A stretch of DNA of 64,000 bases, taken from contig CAJQUW010012927.1 of assembly GCA_907163375.1 (NCBI GenBank), forward strand, positions 1 through 64,000. The letters are read 5' to 3'. Source of the DNA: Prostheceraeus crozeri. Taxonomy: Eukaryota > Platyhelminthes > Polycladida > Euryleptidae. Made by a program: the position numbers and the translations under genes. The notes beneath the pieces were generated by a model. It was not told where the DNA came from and did not search any database. It saw only the letters and a program-made list of their open reading frames with translations. Below, piece by piece: positions 9,401-22,345 of the stretch. How positions within the stretch are numbered: the stretch's first letter is position 1; each line of letters starts with the position of its first letter.

Positions 9401-12186
9401 CATACTTCACAATAGCTGATTTAAAGTAGAATTGTAAGTGGCCCATTATCAGGCTCGTAATCGTATCTTGTAAGACAGACTTTTCAAACTGTCTTTCGTC
9501 AGGAATCTTGCGCGATAGCAAGATGCAATCTTACGAACGACCCGTGATGGCAGGCCATATGTTTGATAGAAACGAAATGTCCCTCTTATCCTGAATCATC
9601 TGTACCTCTGAGATGAAATTAATCGGGCGTGTTACAAAGGTTATATGAATTTGTGTACAAAACCTGGCTTATAGTCTTTAATATGATTTTCCCATGCCCC
9701 AGGCGCAGCTACTGGGTTTCCTTACTTTGCTAATTTCCTATTTCCAGGCTGGAAAGTCCAAAACTACAGTAGGCCTACTCAGTTAGGCGTTATAGTACCA
9801 CTCACAGAGTCACAGTCCTCTGTAGTCTACCTGTATGAGATTAAGTGACAATATTGCGTATATTGTCATTATATTCCAGTAACTTATTTTGAATTCGTCC
9901 TGAAATAATTTGGATAGTCCTTTTACGGACAGCGATAACACGGAAAAGTTGTAGGCATCAACAGCTTACTGCAAAGTCTGTTATTGTTTTCTGATCTGAA
10001 AATAACGATAGAAATGATGGAATTTAATTGTTTATTCATGAAAATTGAAGCTTTCCCCGAGTTCAGGATTTAAGAACAGGAGTGATTCATGGAGCCGGGG
10101 TTACATTTCCAGACTGCGTGAGATCAAAGGACTTTATTTATGAACCTGAAGTCACAAACATGGTCCCTGTCATCAAAGTACCTACGGGTAATTTGACAAA
10201 ACAAGCCTAGTGGACAGTTTAAGGCAAGTTGTCAAATCAAGCATCCATCTAACTCATAATCTAGCGTCAATATTCGTTTGAAATAGGCTGCAGTAGATTT
10301 TAATTATCTCAGAAAAATAGAGACACTTAAATCTGACCCCCAAGACATTACCAAGATGTCACTGGCTCACTGCTTATTTCAGTAGCCAGTATTACTAAAT
10401 TACCAGATTATTAAGTCCTATTTGGTTATTTTCTTAATGGTTGGCGGCACTGGATAAGTCAATCGTACATGAAAGTAAGCTTAGCTAGGCCTATTTAAGT
10501 TTTCTGCTATCAATTCAACTCAAAGTTACCGATTCGCAGGTCCCTAGTAGAAGTGTAATGGCTTCAAAATGAGACATTGATTGTTGATTTCTGTTGGATA
10601 ATTAGAAAGTTATGCTACATTAAAATTCAGTCACCTTTTTTGTCGCACCTTGTACAATACATGCACGGAGACAAATAAAGTAGAGCCAGATAATAGCAGC
10701 ACATGCATGATTTTTCAAGTTTGCAAGTCTGCCACTGTAAGCAAAAACAAGTGCAAGTTCCAGTCACGAGAGAGCCCTTTATTACCATACATCAACATTT
10801 ATATATAGAAATGATTGCACATCAGGTGCATGAGCTAAAACAAATTGATCAGAATGTCATGTTATAGAAAGTGCGTGATCGAATCAAGGTCACGAAGCAC
10901 AAACTGGTCGGACAGCGAGAACCGGTTACAATTGAATTTATACAGTAGGGTGATGGAAATGAAGAATGGAGAACGGAAAAGCAAACAGGTCAACACTAAC
11001 ACTACTCTTACCGCCGCTAGTGCACGTGTGACGACAAGAAACGCAGTTGAAGAAAACAACTGCATTTCGCAAGCAAATGATTTTAAGATTCACCGCAGAT
11101 TTCACAAATAGTTTAAGTTTTTATGTATTAATAGACCGCAATAGTAACAAATATTCAAGGTTCGATTTACGTTGAAAGCGAACATGCAGTTCTCAATTAC
11201 ATTGCGCTAATTATTCATATAGGTAGCCTACGTTATATGATTTTCGAGACAGCATCCCGGTTGGGAATCACTAGGCTATAAATGTCGCTGCTCTAGCGAA
11301 TAATGTGATTAGGAATATCAAAAGGTCGATCAAGAAACGAGACTTAGACTGTTTACACAACAATCTAAATTTAGACTATTTACCGTTGCATCATCGAGAC
11401 CGATTTTACTTTTCCGGATCGTCTCGAATGTGTAGCGTTAAGTTGAGCACGTGACTGATGACTTCAAAGCACGCGCCTTCAAAAAGTTCAACTCACATAA
11501 AACAGGCCATTATTGCTCTGCATGGCAAATGACATTATAAAATTATAGACGATCTAATTACAATTGTTGTTTCTTTATCAAACATTCATATTTTTTGGGT
11601 GGATATCTACTGAAAGCGTCTACAAAAAATCTGTGACTCTATTTTAGGACCTTTTGTGATCAATATTTAGGATCATTATTCATCAAATAAATTAAGGATT
11701 TTAAGGGTAAATCGAAATCGACTTATACACTCAATCAGTTCGATGTCTTTCAAGAAACGTGATTCAATGTTGGAACAAATGAAAACTTCCAGAGGAATAC
11801 AAGAGCATTGAAGTTCCGTCGTGACTCAGAAAGTAATTGACTATTAATGAAGTTCAGAGGCGGGTATGTGCTTGACACCCCACAACGGTGCCAAACATTG
11901 CGGCAATGTGACAGTGCAATGCTATATTGTCTATATGTTATCTAAGTCTGAAAATGCTGCAAGTGTTAGAACAATATACCAATAAATAGGTTTAATATAA
12001 TAATCCACAGTGACAAGAAAACTTTCTGGAAATTTTCTACACTGTCAAGAATTCATCTATTGACAGATACATTCCTTATGCGAGAATGGAACACAGATAC
12101 AATATCCATAGAGGTGGATATTGCATTTTTTGATGCTATAATATGCAGTCGATTGCGCTCTCCAACAGAGGCTTCTATTATTAAGG

Positions 12187-12956
12187 TTTGGGGTCGTGCA
12201 CATATTACGTGATACGTAAGGGGGAGGGGGGGGGGTTCAACCGATATATCACGCGGTATCACATGGTGGAAGAGGGTACACAGAAAATATCACGTGATAT
12301 ACTATAAGCTTATATTGTTCTTAATGCATTATCAATCAGAAGTTGTTATTTTGATGAACGTAAATGTTACTGATAACTTGAAGTGTTTCGAAGTAGAAAT
12401 CGATCGAATGTTTGGTAAAATAACGTCACATACCTAGCTGAGAGACGTCATATTCAAGAATCAAACGTTTTCTCCCGTTGAAACAATAGGCTTGCATGGC
12501 CTTCTGTTGATCAGCGACTGACTCCAGTGAAGTGTCCTTCTCCCTTCCTCCATAGACAAAAGATTATCGAATAGACGCGCGCCTATTTGGAGATAGATTC
12601 TTATTGGCTGATGGTATTTCAAACTCTATATCTAAATGTGTCGCTTTTCTTGCAATCGAAATCACAACAGTAAATTTACCATGTTAAGCAGGAGCAGCTT
12701 CTAGGAATATGTAGTTCACTCACCGATCTCTAGCTGTATATTTGATCGTAGATTCAAAAACAAGTAGAAATTACGGTATATATTCAACAAAATTCAAATA
12801 AATGTATAGAATAGATCATGGAATTTTTTTCGGGGGCAGACCAGAATGTCCCATGATATGAGAGGGGGGTTCACAGGATATATCACACCGTATCACAAGG
12901 GGGAGGGGATCAAAATTTCGCAAATTTGGTATCACGTAGTATGTGCACGACCCAAA
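12187..12956. mobile_element. 770-bp non-autonomous DNA transposon
   Basis: The left end TTTGGGGTCGTGCACATA continues with CACGTGATA-like and G-rich tracts for about 100 bases. The same run appears inverted at 12,850-12,956, ending TATGTGCACGACCCAAA. There is no coding capacity. A target duplication is not evident. Confidence 0.75.
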
Positions 12957-14587
12957 GATGGCACGACCCTTTTCCGCGTGCACAGATTTTACAATAAACC
13001 AATGATGACATTCATTGCGTCGCAAAGATATAAATCAAAAATAAATGGTTGAGTCAACAATTCCGTTGAAATGCAAATTCTCTCAAATCGATTTTATAAC
13101 TTCAAAGAATATATGACACCAATACGAAATGAAGTGTGATTAAATGTGTTGTAGCCTTCGTAGTGATAGTCCAGGGTATCGACAAATTTTCGATTTTCAT
13201 TTCCCGGGTAACAGCAATATTTTGCATAGGTATTAAATTTGCTTTACAAATGACAGATAAATATCAAAAGTCAAGTACCTAATGGAGTGATTACCTCTCT
13301 CTATTTGCAATGCTGATAAACTCTTTCATCAATGTCCATGGCATTTTATCAAATTAGAGATCACCTGCTGCATATTTAACCGCATGACAACAATTTAAAA
13401 GAAATACATGCAAATCATGCTTACTCAAGTAAGATGCTTATTCCACGACAGATTCGATTCCATGTAATTTATGTTTCAAGTTAACATATCGGCAATTATT
13501 TAACACTTCAGTAAATTGAGTAGAATAGATTTCCGATTCTCCAATCAGGCCTCCATATATCATACGTACATCAACATCCAATTTCCATCATTGGTTGATT
13601 TAGATAAGAACAATTCAGTATTGCTGATATAGGTGATAAAACCGAAAGAAATGCTATCGAAAATAGATATTCGAATGGGCTATTCGAAAATATTCGAAAA
13701 ATTGAGATATTCGTAATCCAATAGGAGTCTTCATGCTAGTTTTGTGAGAGAAGATTGCAACATCCTGGAAAATAATTGTCGACAGCAAATTTAATGCCTA
13801 CGCTCAGTCATTATCGATAACTTAGTAGCGCAAATTTGATTAATTTAATTTAAAACATAAACTTCAATGTTCTTCAGTTACTTGCCTAACCTACTACGCC
13901 TATCTGATATGAAATTACTCAGGGTTCCCTCAATTTTGCCATGTTCATGACCATTTTCAAGGGTCCTTCCGGGTTTTCCAGGGCGATTGGAATTTCCTGC
14001 TTCTTCTCGGATTGTCTATACCCTGCAGCAGCCATTTCAGTCGTCTTCGGCGACACTCAGGGATACGTCAGCTCTATTCCACGCCGGAGTCCGCACCGGG
14101 AAATACATTTATTGAAGGAGTAAACAGATTTGGTAGTAAAATTCAGTGCTAAGTTCAAAATAAGGAACCTCTACTTTCATCCAGTGGTGAAATTAAAATG
14201 CATGAGAAACAAAAAACAAAAAATTTACGAAAGCATGACTGTCTTCGTCTTATTGAAGTGTTATACTGATGCATATTCAAGTAAGTGCACGTCTAAATTA
14301 CAAATAAATGAACAATTTGAAAACTCATTGGCTGCACCAACTTGAAATTAAGCATATTATTATGATTAAAAATCCGGGCATTAGCAGATTCTTTGTTGCT
14401 AAAATTTGAGAAATACGATACTAAGAGCTCAAATTCTAAAAGCCAGACTTTTGATGATATTTATGACTTTTAGACCGGTTCGACTTTGACTGGTATATAT
14501 ACATGTATGTATGATACCTTGATAATTTAGTCACAATCTCCACCAAGTCGCTAGCACAGAAAAACAACGCATGTAGCAGATTCAACT
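12957..14587. other. Non-coding stretch
   Basis: No gene or clear repeat was recognised. Two short frames at 13,941-14,345 have no motif. Confidence 0.5.
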
Positions 14588-15596
14588 TTAATAGCGCGTG
14601 TGCCCCCCTCTAGCTCCAATACATTCAGTAATCCGAGATGGCATGGATTCACAAAGTTTCTGAATGAAGGATGTTTCAAGGAGAAGCCACTGCTCTGTCA
14701 GTCTTTCAGAGAGAATCTTCAGGGACACTGGTGGAAGTGAATAGCGGTCTCTCACTCGCCGCCCAAGCTCGTCCCAGACTTGTTCAATAGTTGACAAGTC
14801 AGGTGAGCGTGCAGGCCAGTCAAGGGTTTGAATATTCAATCTCCTAACAGCAGCAATGACAGCCGAGGAGCGATGTGGTCTTGCGTTGTCGTCTTGGAAG
14901 ACGAGATCCTCCACCCTGACCACTGGGGAAACAACAGGAAACACAATTTCATTGAGATACCTCTCTCCAGTCAACGTGCCTTTGATGATGACTGCTGTCG
15001 TTCGTCCGCCATGCCAAATGCCACCCCACAGCATAACACTTCCACCACCATATCTGTCTTGTTCTTTAATACAGCATGGGGCAAAGACCTGAAAGACGAT
15101 GCACTCTGACACGACTGTCATTGAAATCTAGAGTGAATCTCGATTCATCGGTCCACATGACTTTCTGCCAGTTATGGTCATTCCATGAGCGATGGGCATC
15201 ACACCAGCCAACTCGTCTTCTGCGGTGCTCAAAACTCAATGGAATTAGGACAGCTGGTCGTCGCGATTGAATTCCAGCTTCTCGCAATCTTCGGTAAGCC
15301 GTTTGAACGCTGCAGTCTATATTTGAGGCACTCTTCCAGTGTACAACTAGCTTTGGGACTGACACAAATCTATTCCTCTTTGCAGCTAAAACTAGACGTG
15401 CGTCTGTCCTTCCTGCAGACTTTCTTGGTCGACCACATCCCTTCTTCTTTTTAACATCTCCTTCTGCTTTCCATCGACATCACCACCTCCAAACAACGGC
15501 TCTCGATAGTTGCAGCTCTTCGGCAACACTCGCACAACTTCTACCACAACGAATCATTCCAATAGCCATACCTCTGGTAAACTGATCGTGTGCCAT
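14588..15596 (-). pseudogene. Tc1/mariner-type transposase, disrupted
   Basis: The minus-strand frame begins at 15,596 (MAHDQFTRGMAIGM, a helix-turn-helix start) and is stopped by an in-frame TGA near 15,480. It continues in the same frame through KKGCGRPRKS and WTDESRF (first catalytic D), shifts frame near 15,110, and runs to 14,588 with FQDDNARPHR (second D) and SPDLSTIEQVWDEL (the E, about 34 residues on). Together these make a DD34E catalytic triad and a length near 335 residues, normal for Tc1 elements. The enzyme would cut and paste its element at TA sites. At least two breaks make it inactive. A second, more decayed relative lies at 43,700-44,545. Terminal inverted repeats were not identified. 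Confidence 0.9.
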
Positions 15597-15728
15597 TTTA
15601 TTCTACAATAGCTGGATTTCAGTTCACGTTTATGTTCAATTTGTAAAAGCAATTGTGACAGTTGTATCGATATCAAAATTTGAAACTTGACCACCATAGA
15701 TCTTTCTCCATTCTCTAAAGGTGCGTTT

Positions 15729-18700
15729 CAGGGCTGTGGAGCCGATGCGTTATCTCATCGGCTCCCGCTCCGGCTCCACGACACTGATGTGAAAGGCTCC
15801 GGCTCGGCTCCGGCTCCGACTTCAAATTCAGGTTCTATCTATGCTGGTTATCCTGGATCCGTTGAACGGGTTTTTGGATAACGGTGTGGCCTTTAGAGGC
15901 TTGCTAGAATCATCAAATTAGTTTTCATTAACAAGCAACGACTTAAGTTAATAACAAAAATGATAATAGCCTAATATAATGACAAATAACATACTTGTCA
16001 TATATTTTTGCATGAATTGACTATCTCTGAAAGATAAAATAAAGTTATAGTCCGGGAGCTAGCGTGAAGTTGTGCAGGGAACGAGGTAGTACATAAAACT
16101 TTCACATAGCATAGTACACCTCTAACCTACTGCAAAACCTCGCGTCTGCCGGATCAGATCATTTGCTTTTCAGAAATAGAGAGGATAACACAATCCTATG
16201 TATTTCCAGTGGTAAAATTGTGACATTTAAGGTGTTGACTCCATTTTTTCGAGTTTTTGCTCATAAAAGTTACACAAATTGGTATTTTGTTGAACTGGTT
16301 ATTATAGAAATCATCTACAGATTATGATCTTTCAAATGAGTTATCATTCAGTGACAGAGGATGAAGTAAAGTGTACAAACAGACACTTTTCGTTGAAGTA
16401 TATCAACAATTTTCCTGAAATTTCTATATTAAAATTTGCAGTTACACCAACGAAAAGTGTCTGTTTGTGCACTTTACTTCATCCTCTGTCACTGAATGAT
16501 AACTCATTTGAAAGATCATGATCTGTAGATGATTTCTATAATAACCAGTTCAACAAAATACCAATTTGTGTAACTTTTATGAGCAAAAACTCGAAAAAAT
16601 GGAGTCAACACCTTAAATGTCACAATTTTACCACTGGAAATACATAGGATTGTGTTATCCTCTCTATTTCTGAAAAGCAAATGATCTGATCCGGCAGACG
16701 CGAAGTTTTGCAGTAGGTTAGAGGTGTACTATGCTATGTGAAAGTTTTATGTAGTACCTCGTTCCCGGCACAACTTCACGCTAGCTCCCGGACTATTATA
16801 GCCAGGATTGGTTAAATTAGATAAAGATCTCCCGCACTGGCTAAATATAAATTGGCCTAGCCTGCAACCAGTCTACTACGAGGCTACATTAAATAAGACC
16901 ACATGAGTAATGATGATATACCTAATTAGCCGTCACAGGGGCCGAATAGTAGTATAAGTTTTTTTACAAAGCTTGAATATGAAACTGGATAGCGTATGCC
17001 TCTAAATAGCTTATAGGGCCTGTATCTACTCGAACATGAAAGGGTATCGGCTATATAGCCAAATATACCTTATCAATAAAGATATCAATTGCTTTATTGA
17101 ATATTAAAGTGTATATAGGCTAGCTTAGGTTGTTATTGTTATTTGTTATTGCCTTTATTCAATAGTCTGTTAGTCCATGAATAATATGATCGGTGGGTAG
17201 CCCACGACTCATCATCTGTAGAAATTGTAATTTAGATAGCCTCATTGCAGTGTAGGCTAGAAATGTACAATTGAAAATTATACTTAAAAAAATTAAAAAT
17301 ATCTAATTTAGGACAAGTTTTGTAATTCTATGCAGCATACTTAATAAGTTAAAGCCTAACTTACATTATACTAATTTCGTATTTTTCATTATGGCGTAAA
17401 GTTGCACTAAATAATTCATCAATGATTCATGTATATTATTATATTCAATTTATGTATAACACATTGCCACTATTCCTCTGATGATGGTTAGGCTGATGAA
17501 ACTGAACTCGGAGTATCACACAGTATGTTGCAAGGTGCTATGCATAGTAAAAATTTGACTGCGAGCACCGAGCAGAAATCCCATCTACTTTGCTAGCTTT
17601 CGAATGCGAGTGCGGTTTAATGTCACAGACAATAGAAAAGGGAGGTCAAAAGGCGCCTTTATTGAGAGCGTCTCAGTCTTTTTTTATTGTTTACATATAA
17701 GTCAGCATGATATCAGCATAAGGTGTTGACAAACGGAAAAAATAATAATGAAAATTCTTGAAATCTGGGGGAATGACATTTGGTGAAATATTATTACACG
17801 ATACGGCTCTTGTGCAGTCCTCCCCCCCATTTTTTCTGTGGTCAAAAGATGCAGCACCATTGGATGTCCGTTTCAGCATCACCGGTTTGAGTGAAGCATT
17901 CCGTGCTGTTGTAAAAATCTACGTGGGTAATTGCGATGTCATGCTGGTCGCAAACTTCGTCAGCAAGTCAACATTGTAATTTGCCTTCGGGTTTTTCGCA
18001 TTGAAATATACCCTTTGAATTTTGAAGTCAAAGGAAATTCATTGTGAATGAGATACCTTTAATTAAAATAATAGGGCGCTACTAGAAGTGGCTGGGGATC
18101 GCTTATTGCTATAGCCATGTGAGGACTTGTAGTCAGGTCATTCGTGTGAGTGTGATCCCTCCAATCAAAATTGATCAAATTGAATAACCGATTGTTTTGA
18201 AAAATGTAGGTGGGGGGACTGCACAAGAGCCTACAATACAATCTAAGGAAATTGGCATTGTCACAGATACCAGTAGCTTCTGCCAGTAGCCATACCGATA
18301 GATGATAGCCTACATAGTAACCGTATTAGATTTAAGACATTGCGCAAGAAATGTAGCTATATTATCTTTGCTGACTGAACTGGAAATGTGTACATAAATG
18401 ACTGGCGACTTGTCTCTAGGAATCTACAATCATCTAGTTAGCATGCATATAACAAGTCTTCAAATTAATGGATTTTGGAGAATACGTTGTCAATATGGAA
18501 ATTAGTCTTACGAAACATATGCAATAAAAAAATATTACACATGTGTGTAAATATATAATAAATATAATACAAAAGAAGGCGGCAACTGCAAAGAAAGATA
18601 TCGTGGAGGACAGATCATTGGTATACTTAAAAGACATATCTTTATTTTTCAAATGATTTAATTTTTTTATGATGCCAATTAATAACATTCAAAATTCTAG

Positions 18701-18817
18701 ATTTATATCAAAACTCAAACTATCGGAGCCGGAGTCGGAGCCGGAGCCTTTGTGATAAATCGGCTCCGGCTCCGACCAAAACCATCGGCTCCTTAAGGCT
18801 CCGGCTCCACAGCCCTG
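15729..18817. mobile_element. hAT-like element with CAGGGCTGTGG ends, 3.1 kb
   Basis: It begins CAGGGCTGTGGAGCC and ends with the inverted form GGCTCCACAGCCCTG. Flanks are a perfect 8-bp duplication GTGCGTTT (15,721-15,728 and 18,818-18,825). Subterminal GGCTCCGGCTCC-type repeats lie at both ends. No transposase frame is visible inside, so it is non-autonomous. It landed ten bases inside the Harbinger left end and itself contains the 744-bp palindrome. Confidence 0.9.
16050..16793. mobile_element. 744-bp fold-back element, near-perfect palindrome
   Basis: The arm 16,050-16,395 is repeated in inverted form at 16,448-16,793 with very few differences, around a 52-base loop. The ends are GTCCGGGAGCTAGCG and its inverse, flanked by TA on both sides. 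There is no coding capacity. High arm similarity suggests a young insertion or arm homogenisation. Confidence 0.85.
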
Positions 18818-18871
18818 GTGCGTTTACACATGAAACTTTATTGCTGACGCTTTATTGCTGCCACCTAAACT

Positions 18872-19060
18872 GCACGTGTAAACGCTTCTGACACTCTGGT
18901 CTGACACTAGATTGCTGAAATTTTTAAAAGTTGCTGCAACCGAGTGTCAGTGAAAATATTGCACGTGTAAACGCTTCTGACACTCTGGTCTGACACTAGA
19001 TTGCTGACATTTTTATAAGTTGCTGCAACCGATTGTCAGTCAAAATATTGCACGTGTAAA
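18872..19060. repeat. 89-bp subterminal tandem repeat of the Harbinger element
   Basis: Units beginning GCACGTGTAAACG start at 18,872, 18,961 and 19,050 and contain GACACTCTGGTCTGACACTA. Such subterminal repeats often bind the transposase or its MADF partner; that role is inferred. Confidence 0.75.
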
Positions 19061-19641
19061 CGGCTCCTGACACTTTCTGAAAAGTGGCTGCCACAAGTGT
19101 CACTGCAGTTGAACGAGAAGCAACTTTTAGCTGACACTTTTACCGACACTCACACGTGACACGACCGTGATCGGAACACAGAAACCTGACTTCTTCGAGG
19201 CTGGATTTGTTCTTGCTTTTTTCATTATCACCTGTCATTAAATTACTAATGATGTGTTAATATGCATAGTTCATACATACATATTTTCTGCCTTTGCTAC
19301 TGCGCACTATTGTGCATACAGTTAACATCAATTTCAGCTTCATTTTGCTAGGACAGAATTGATTTTCCTGACTGTCATTATACAAGAAACTCCACCTGCT
19401 TGTGGGAGTATTAAGCATTGTTTGACTGAAAGTCCTCACCACAGACATGCGTGGGAATTTAATCGTCGACTTTGCAGTCGTGTATCGGTGCTAGGCCGCT
19501 TGACAACCGGTCAATAGATAAAAGCATCAGCAGGTGGGACTCATCTTTCTCGAGTAAAATGAATCACTGATTGATTGGTTGTTATGTTGACATCGACATC
19601 GGCAGATTTATACTACATTCAGCAAAACATCTTGTGAAACG

Positions 19642-20002
19642 ATGATTGCTGGTTCAACGATGAATGAGAATGAAATGACACAAACAAGATGTGAGTGGAC
19701 AAGAGCATTAACCGATGAACTGATCGGTGAATACGAACTGCATCCGTGTTTGTGGAACGTCCACAATCATGAATATCGCGACAGAATAAGGAAGGTCGAA
19801 GCATGGAAGAAGATTGAAATTTAAAAAGGAAGTCAAAGAGGTTCAGCGAAAAATGCACAACCTCAGGACTCAGTTCCACAAAGAACTCAAAAAGCAAAGA
19901 AAACTACAGTCTGGGAGTGGTGCCGGCGACAAATTCGTCACGAAATGGCCGTTTTACGAGGTTATATTGCACATTATTATGGACAGTCAGTTGGAGAATT
20001 GA
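19642..20002 (+). pseudogene. MADF (Myb/SANT-like) DNA-binding protein of Harbinger, frameshifted
   Basis: The first frame (19,642-19,824) reads CEWTRALTDELIGEYELHP and then LWNVHNHEYRDRIRKVEAW, the hallmark of a MADF domain. The second frame (from about 19,814) continues the same domain with KKEVKEVQRKMHNLRTQFHK and the GSGAGDKF-KWPFYE end. A single frameshift near 19,820 separates them. In PIF/Harbinger elements this second protein binds DNA and helps bring the transposase into the nucleus and to the ends. It lies inside the element, on the strand opposite the transposase remains. Confidence 0.8.
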
Positions 20003-20461
20003 TGATAATGTTGCTTTATATAATATAGATTTTATAGCCGTCATTGTATCCATCTAACAGTAAAGCCTTATTGTCAATCCTACCTTTCTTTTCTTCCAAA
20101 AACGATCTATTGTTTTGAAGCACACAATTGCCAAAATTATTCAGCAATAATGCTCCAGTAGAAAATTTACAATTAGATTGTTACATCAACTCAATACAGG
20201 CTATTTTCTTATTTCAGTTCTGTTTCTATGTCATTTTATCGATGCACATAGGGCATAGCAACTAAAGAAACATAAATGAATAATGATAGGTTCAAAGAAT
20301 CATAATTGGGTTCTCCATATTTTCAAAATACTGTATATAGATGATACTGAGAGACAATTGTTAAAGAAAATCAATAGAAAACAAATTAGATAGCACAGAT
20401 GTATTCTTTGTGCGAGTAATGAAGTATGAAATGAATAGCTTTCTTGTCAAAGTTAAAATTC

Positions 20462-20846
20462 ATGTCAGATAAATTTATACTGCCACGAAACTTCACCATC
20501 GGGTGTCATGAAGAAACCTCGAAATTCCTCTCGTGTTGTTTTTGTAGAATCCGCAATATTGTTGCTACAGCTTCTTTCAATTGGCAGCATGTTTGCTTCA
20601 AGCATTCCCATCATGCGCCAAGAACCGTCTTTAATTGAACCATTTTCAAAGTTCTTTGTGTCAAATGAATCTTTCGGAGCATACCTCTTCTCCGATTCGA
20701 TTCTTTCTTCGTCATAACATACTTGTGCAGTACACAAGAAGCCAGTACAGTACAATCATATTCAACCATATTCGCCGTTCACGCTTTGTTTTCTTCGTCA
20801 AGATGTATGCAGTAACTGCTGTAGCTGTTCGCTTTCTCGATGACAT
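20462..20846 (-). pseudogene. PIF/Harbinger transposase, N- and C-termini joined by internal deletion
   Basis: The minus-strand frame from 20,846 starts MSSRKRTATAVTAYIL then KKTKRERRIW, a typical basic Harbinger transposase start. A second frame (20,755-20,465) gives only the C-terminal tail: KRYAPKDSFDTKNFENG, DGSWR and a final EVSWQYKFI. The whole DDE nuclease core between them is missing, so this is a deletion derivative that depends on enzyme supplied from elsewhere. Assignment rests on the pattern of both ends and the element's TAA duplication. Confidence 0.7.
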
Positions 20847-21334
20847 CGTGAAGAATAAGTGTCGACTAAAAGTGTCAAGTGTAAACGCTCCTGCAATCTC
20901 CAGCAATTTTCTGACTCATCATAGATCGATAAAGTGTCAGTAGCAATTTTTCCTCGAGTGTCAGCAACTTTTTAGTGTCAAGTGTAAACGGCCTCTGCCA
21001 TCTGATTGCAGGTGGCAGCAATAAAGTGTCAGCAATAAAGTGTCACGTGTAAACGCGCCTTAATGTGTTGAATGGTAATACATAGAAAGTGAGATATTGC
21101 ATCATACCTGAGAAAAAAATGAAACAAACTTCAATTCAAGCTAATGATAGTTTGTTTCATTAATTATGTCAATGAGTATATTTCAATAACGAACAAAGCA
21201 GACAACTGAACCATCTTTTCATTAGCACCCGGTACATCAATTAAAATTGTAAAGGAAAATGAGTGAATGATAATTACATTATGGTCTTGCAAAAGTTCGA
21301 TGAGTTGTCAATTTCTCAAACTGTGTGGTACAAC

Positions 21335-21720
21335 CAGGGGTGTAGTCGTAAATTCTTAGGAAGCATAACGCTAAGAGCTAAAAATTCAGCTGAATTTTGG
21401 GAAGTATAACGCTAAATTTTACATGTATCAGCTGAAAAACGCATATTCGTGTCACTTTTGTCCATAACGGACTGTTCGAGAGCTACATTATCGCCCTTTC
21501 AGAATTTTCAACCGCTCTCATCCCCTTTCGGCGATTTTTTTTATCATTGAAGGACTTCCACATGAATCCAAGCAATAATGAAAGCATTTTATTCTTCATT
21601 TCATTCTTCTTTTTTATATATGCGTTAATTTGATGACCTTTGGAAGTATAACGCTGATTCGACCAGAATCTTAGGAAGTATAACGGCGGTATACCGCGTT
21701 ACCCCTCCACCACACCCCTG
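21335..21720. mobile_element. 386-bp hAT-like MITE with perfect 8-bp duplication
   Basis: It starts CAGGGGTGTAGT and ends CCACACCCCTG. It is flanked by GGTACAAC at 21,327-21,334 and 21,721-21,728. It contains several GGAAGTATAACGC-type internal repeats and no gene. Confidence 0.9.
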
Positions 21721-21728
21721 GGTACAAC

Positions 21729-22219
21729 ATCTCGAAAGAATGACTATGTTAATGACAAATAACTTAGTTGACACTCAGATGTTTTGAGATTATTTCGTTT
21801 GCGCCATTCCGTCTTCCTATAAATTCTACCACCTTGTCCTCTATTGTCTGACCTCCCATTCATTTCTTAAATTGATCCGTTAACCAATTTGGCAAAAAAC
21901 AATTTTAAATAGGCCTAAAAGTTTCTTCCCTTCAGTGTGGTTTCCCCTCTGATCTACTTCAGCTTTGTCGATGAACATGTTGCAAGGATAATTTTCATCT
22001 ATATAATGAAGGCTTACAATTACTCTTTCACTCAAATAATAACTACAAGTCAAATAATTACAATAACTCAAACTTTTTAGTTCTAAGAGCTGTTTTTTTT
22101 GATTCCATACATATCGGAAAAGTTTGAAATGAACAATATCCGGCAATTAAGCCCAGAAATCAACAAGCAATTTGCATAAGGGAGGTTGGTTATCAAAGTT
22201 ATCAAAGAATTTGGTAAAA
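21729..22219. other. Non-coding stretch before the LINE
   Basis: An 88-codon minus frame at 21,880-22,146 has no recognised motif. Nothing else is seen. Confidence 0.45.
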
Positions 22220-22345
22220 TGAATCGGCTATCATCGAGTATTCAAGCTGAGGATTTTAATCGGTTCTTCTCCTCGGTTTTTCAGACATCTTATCAAGGAG
22301 ACTTCGTAATGAAGTCAACATCAAATTTTGATAATGTGTTATTTT

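Larger units (their letters stand above)
8660..12186. other. Long non-coding stretch
   Basis: No gene was recognised. It contains two separated pieces of dispersed repeat R1 (8,930-9,060 and 10,555-10,650) and a strong 12-bp hairpin at 9,368-9,400. The reading frames of 60-90 codons here show no known motif and no mutual support. Confidence 0.55.
15719..21060. mobile_element. PIF/Harbinger-like transposon, internally deleted and split by a hAT-like element
   Basis: The ends are inverted copies of about 50 bases: the left end begins AGGTGCGTTT, is cut by the inserted element, and resumes at 18,818 with GTGCGTTTACACATGAAAC. The right end at 21,008-21,060 is its inverted match, finishing GTGTAAACGCGCCT. 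The element is flanked by TAA on both sides (15,716-15,718 and 21,061-21,063), the 3-bp duplication typical of Harbinger. Without the insertion it is about 2.2 kb. It holds a MADF-type DNA-binding protein gene and an internally deleted transposase, the usual two Harbinger genes, here in opposite orientation. Confidence 0.85.

Noticed and set aside
9440-9560. tRNA-like hairpins around CTTGCGCGATAGCAAG
   Set aside because: No cloverleaf, no B box and no CCA-side pairing could be drawn.
19257-19897. Minus-strand frames inside the Harbinger element
   Set aside because: Shadows of the MADF gene or low-information sequence.
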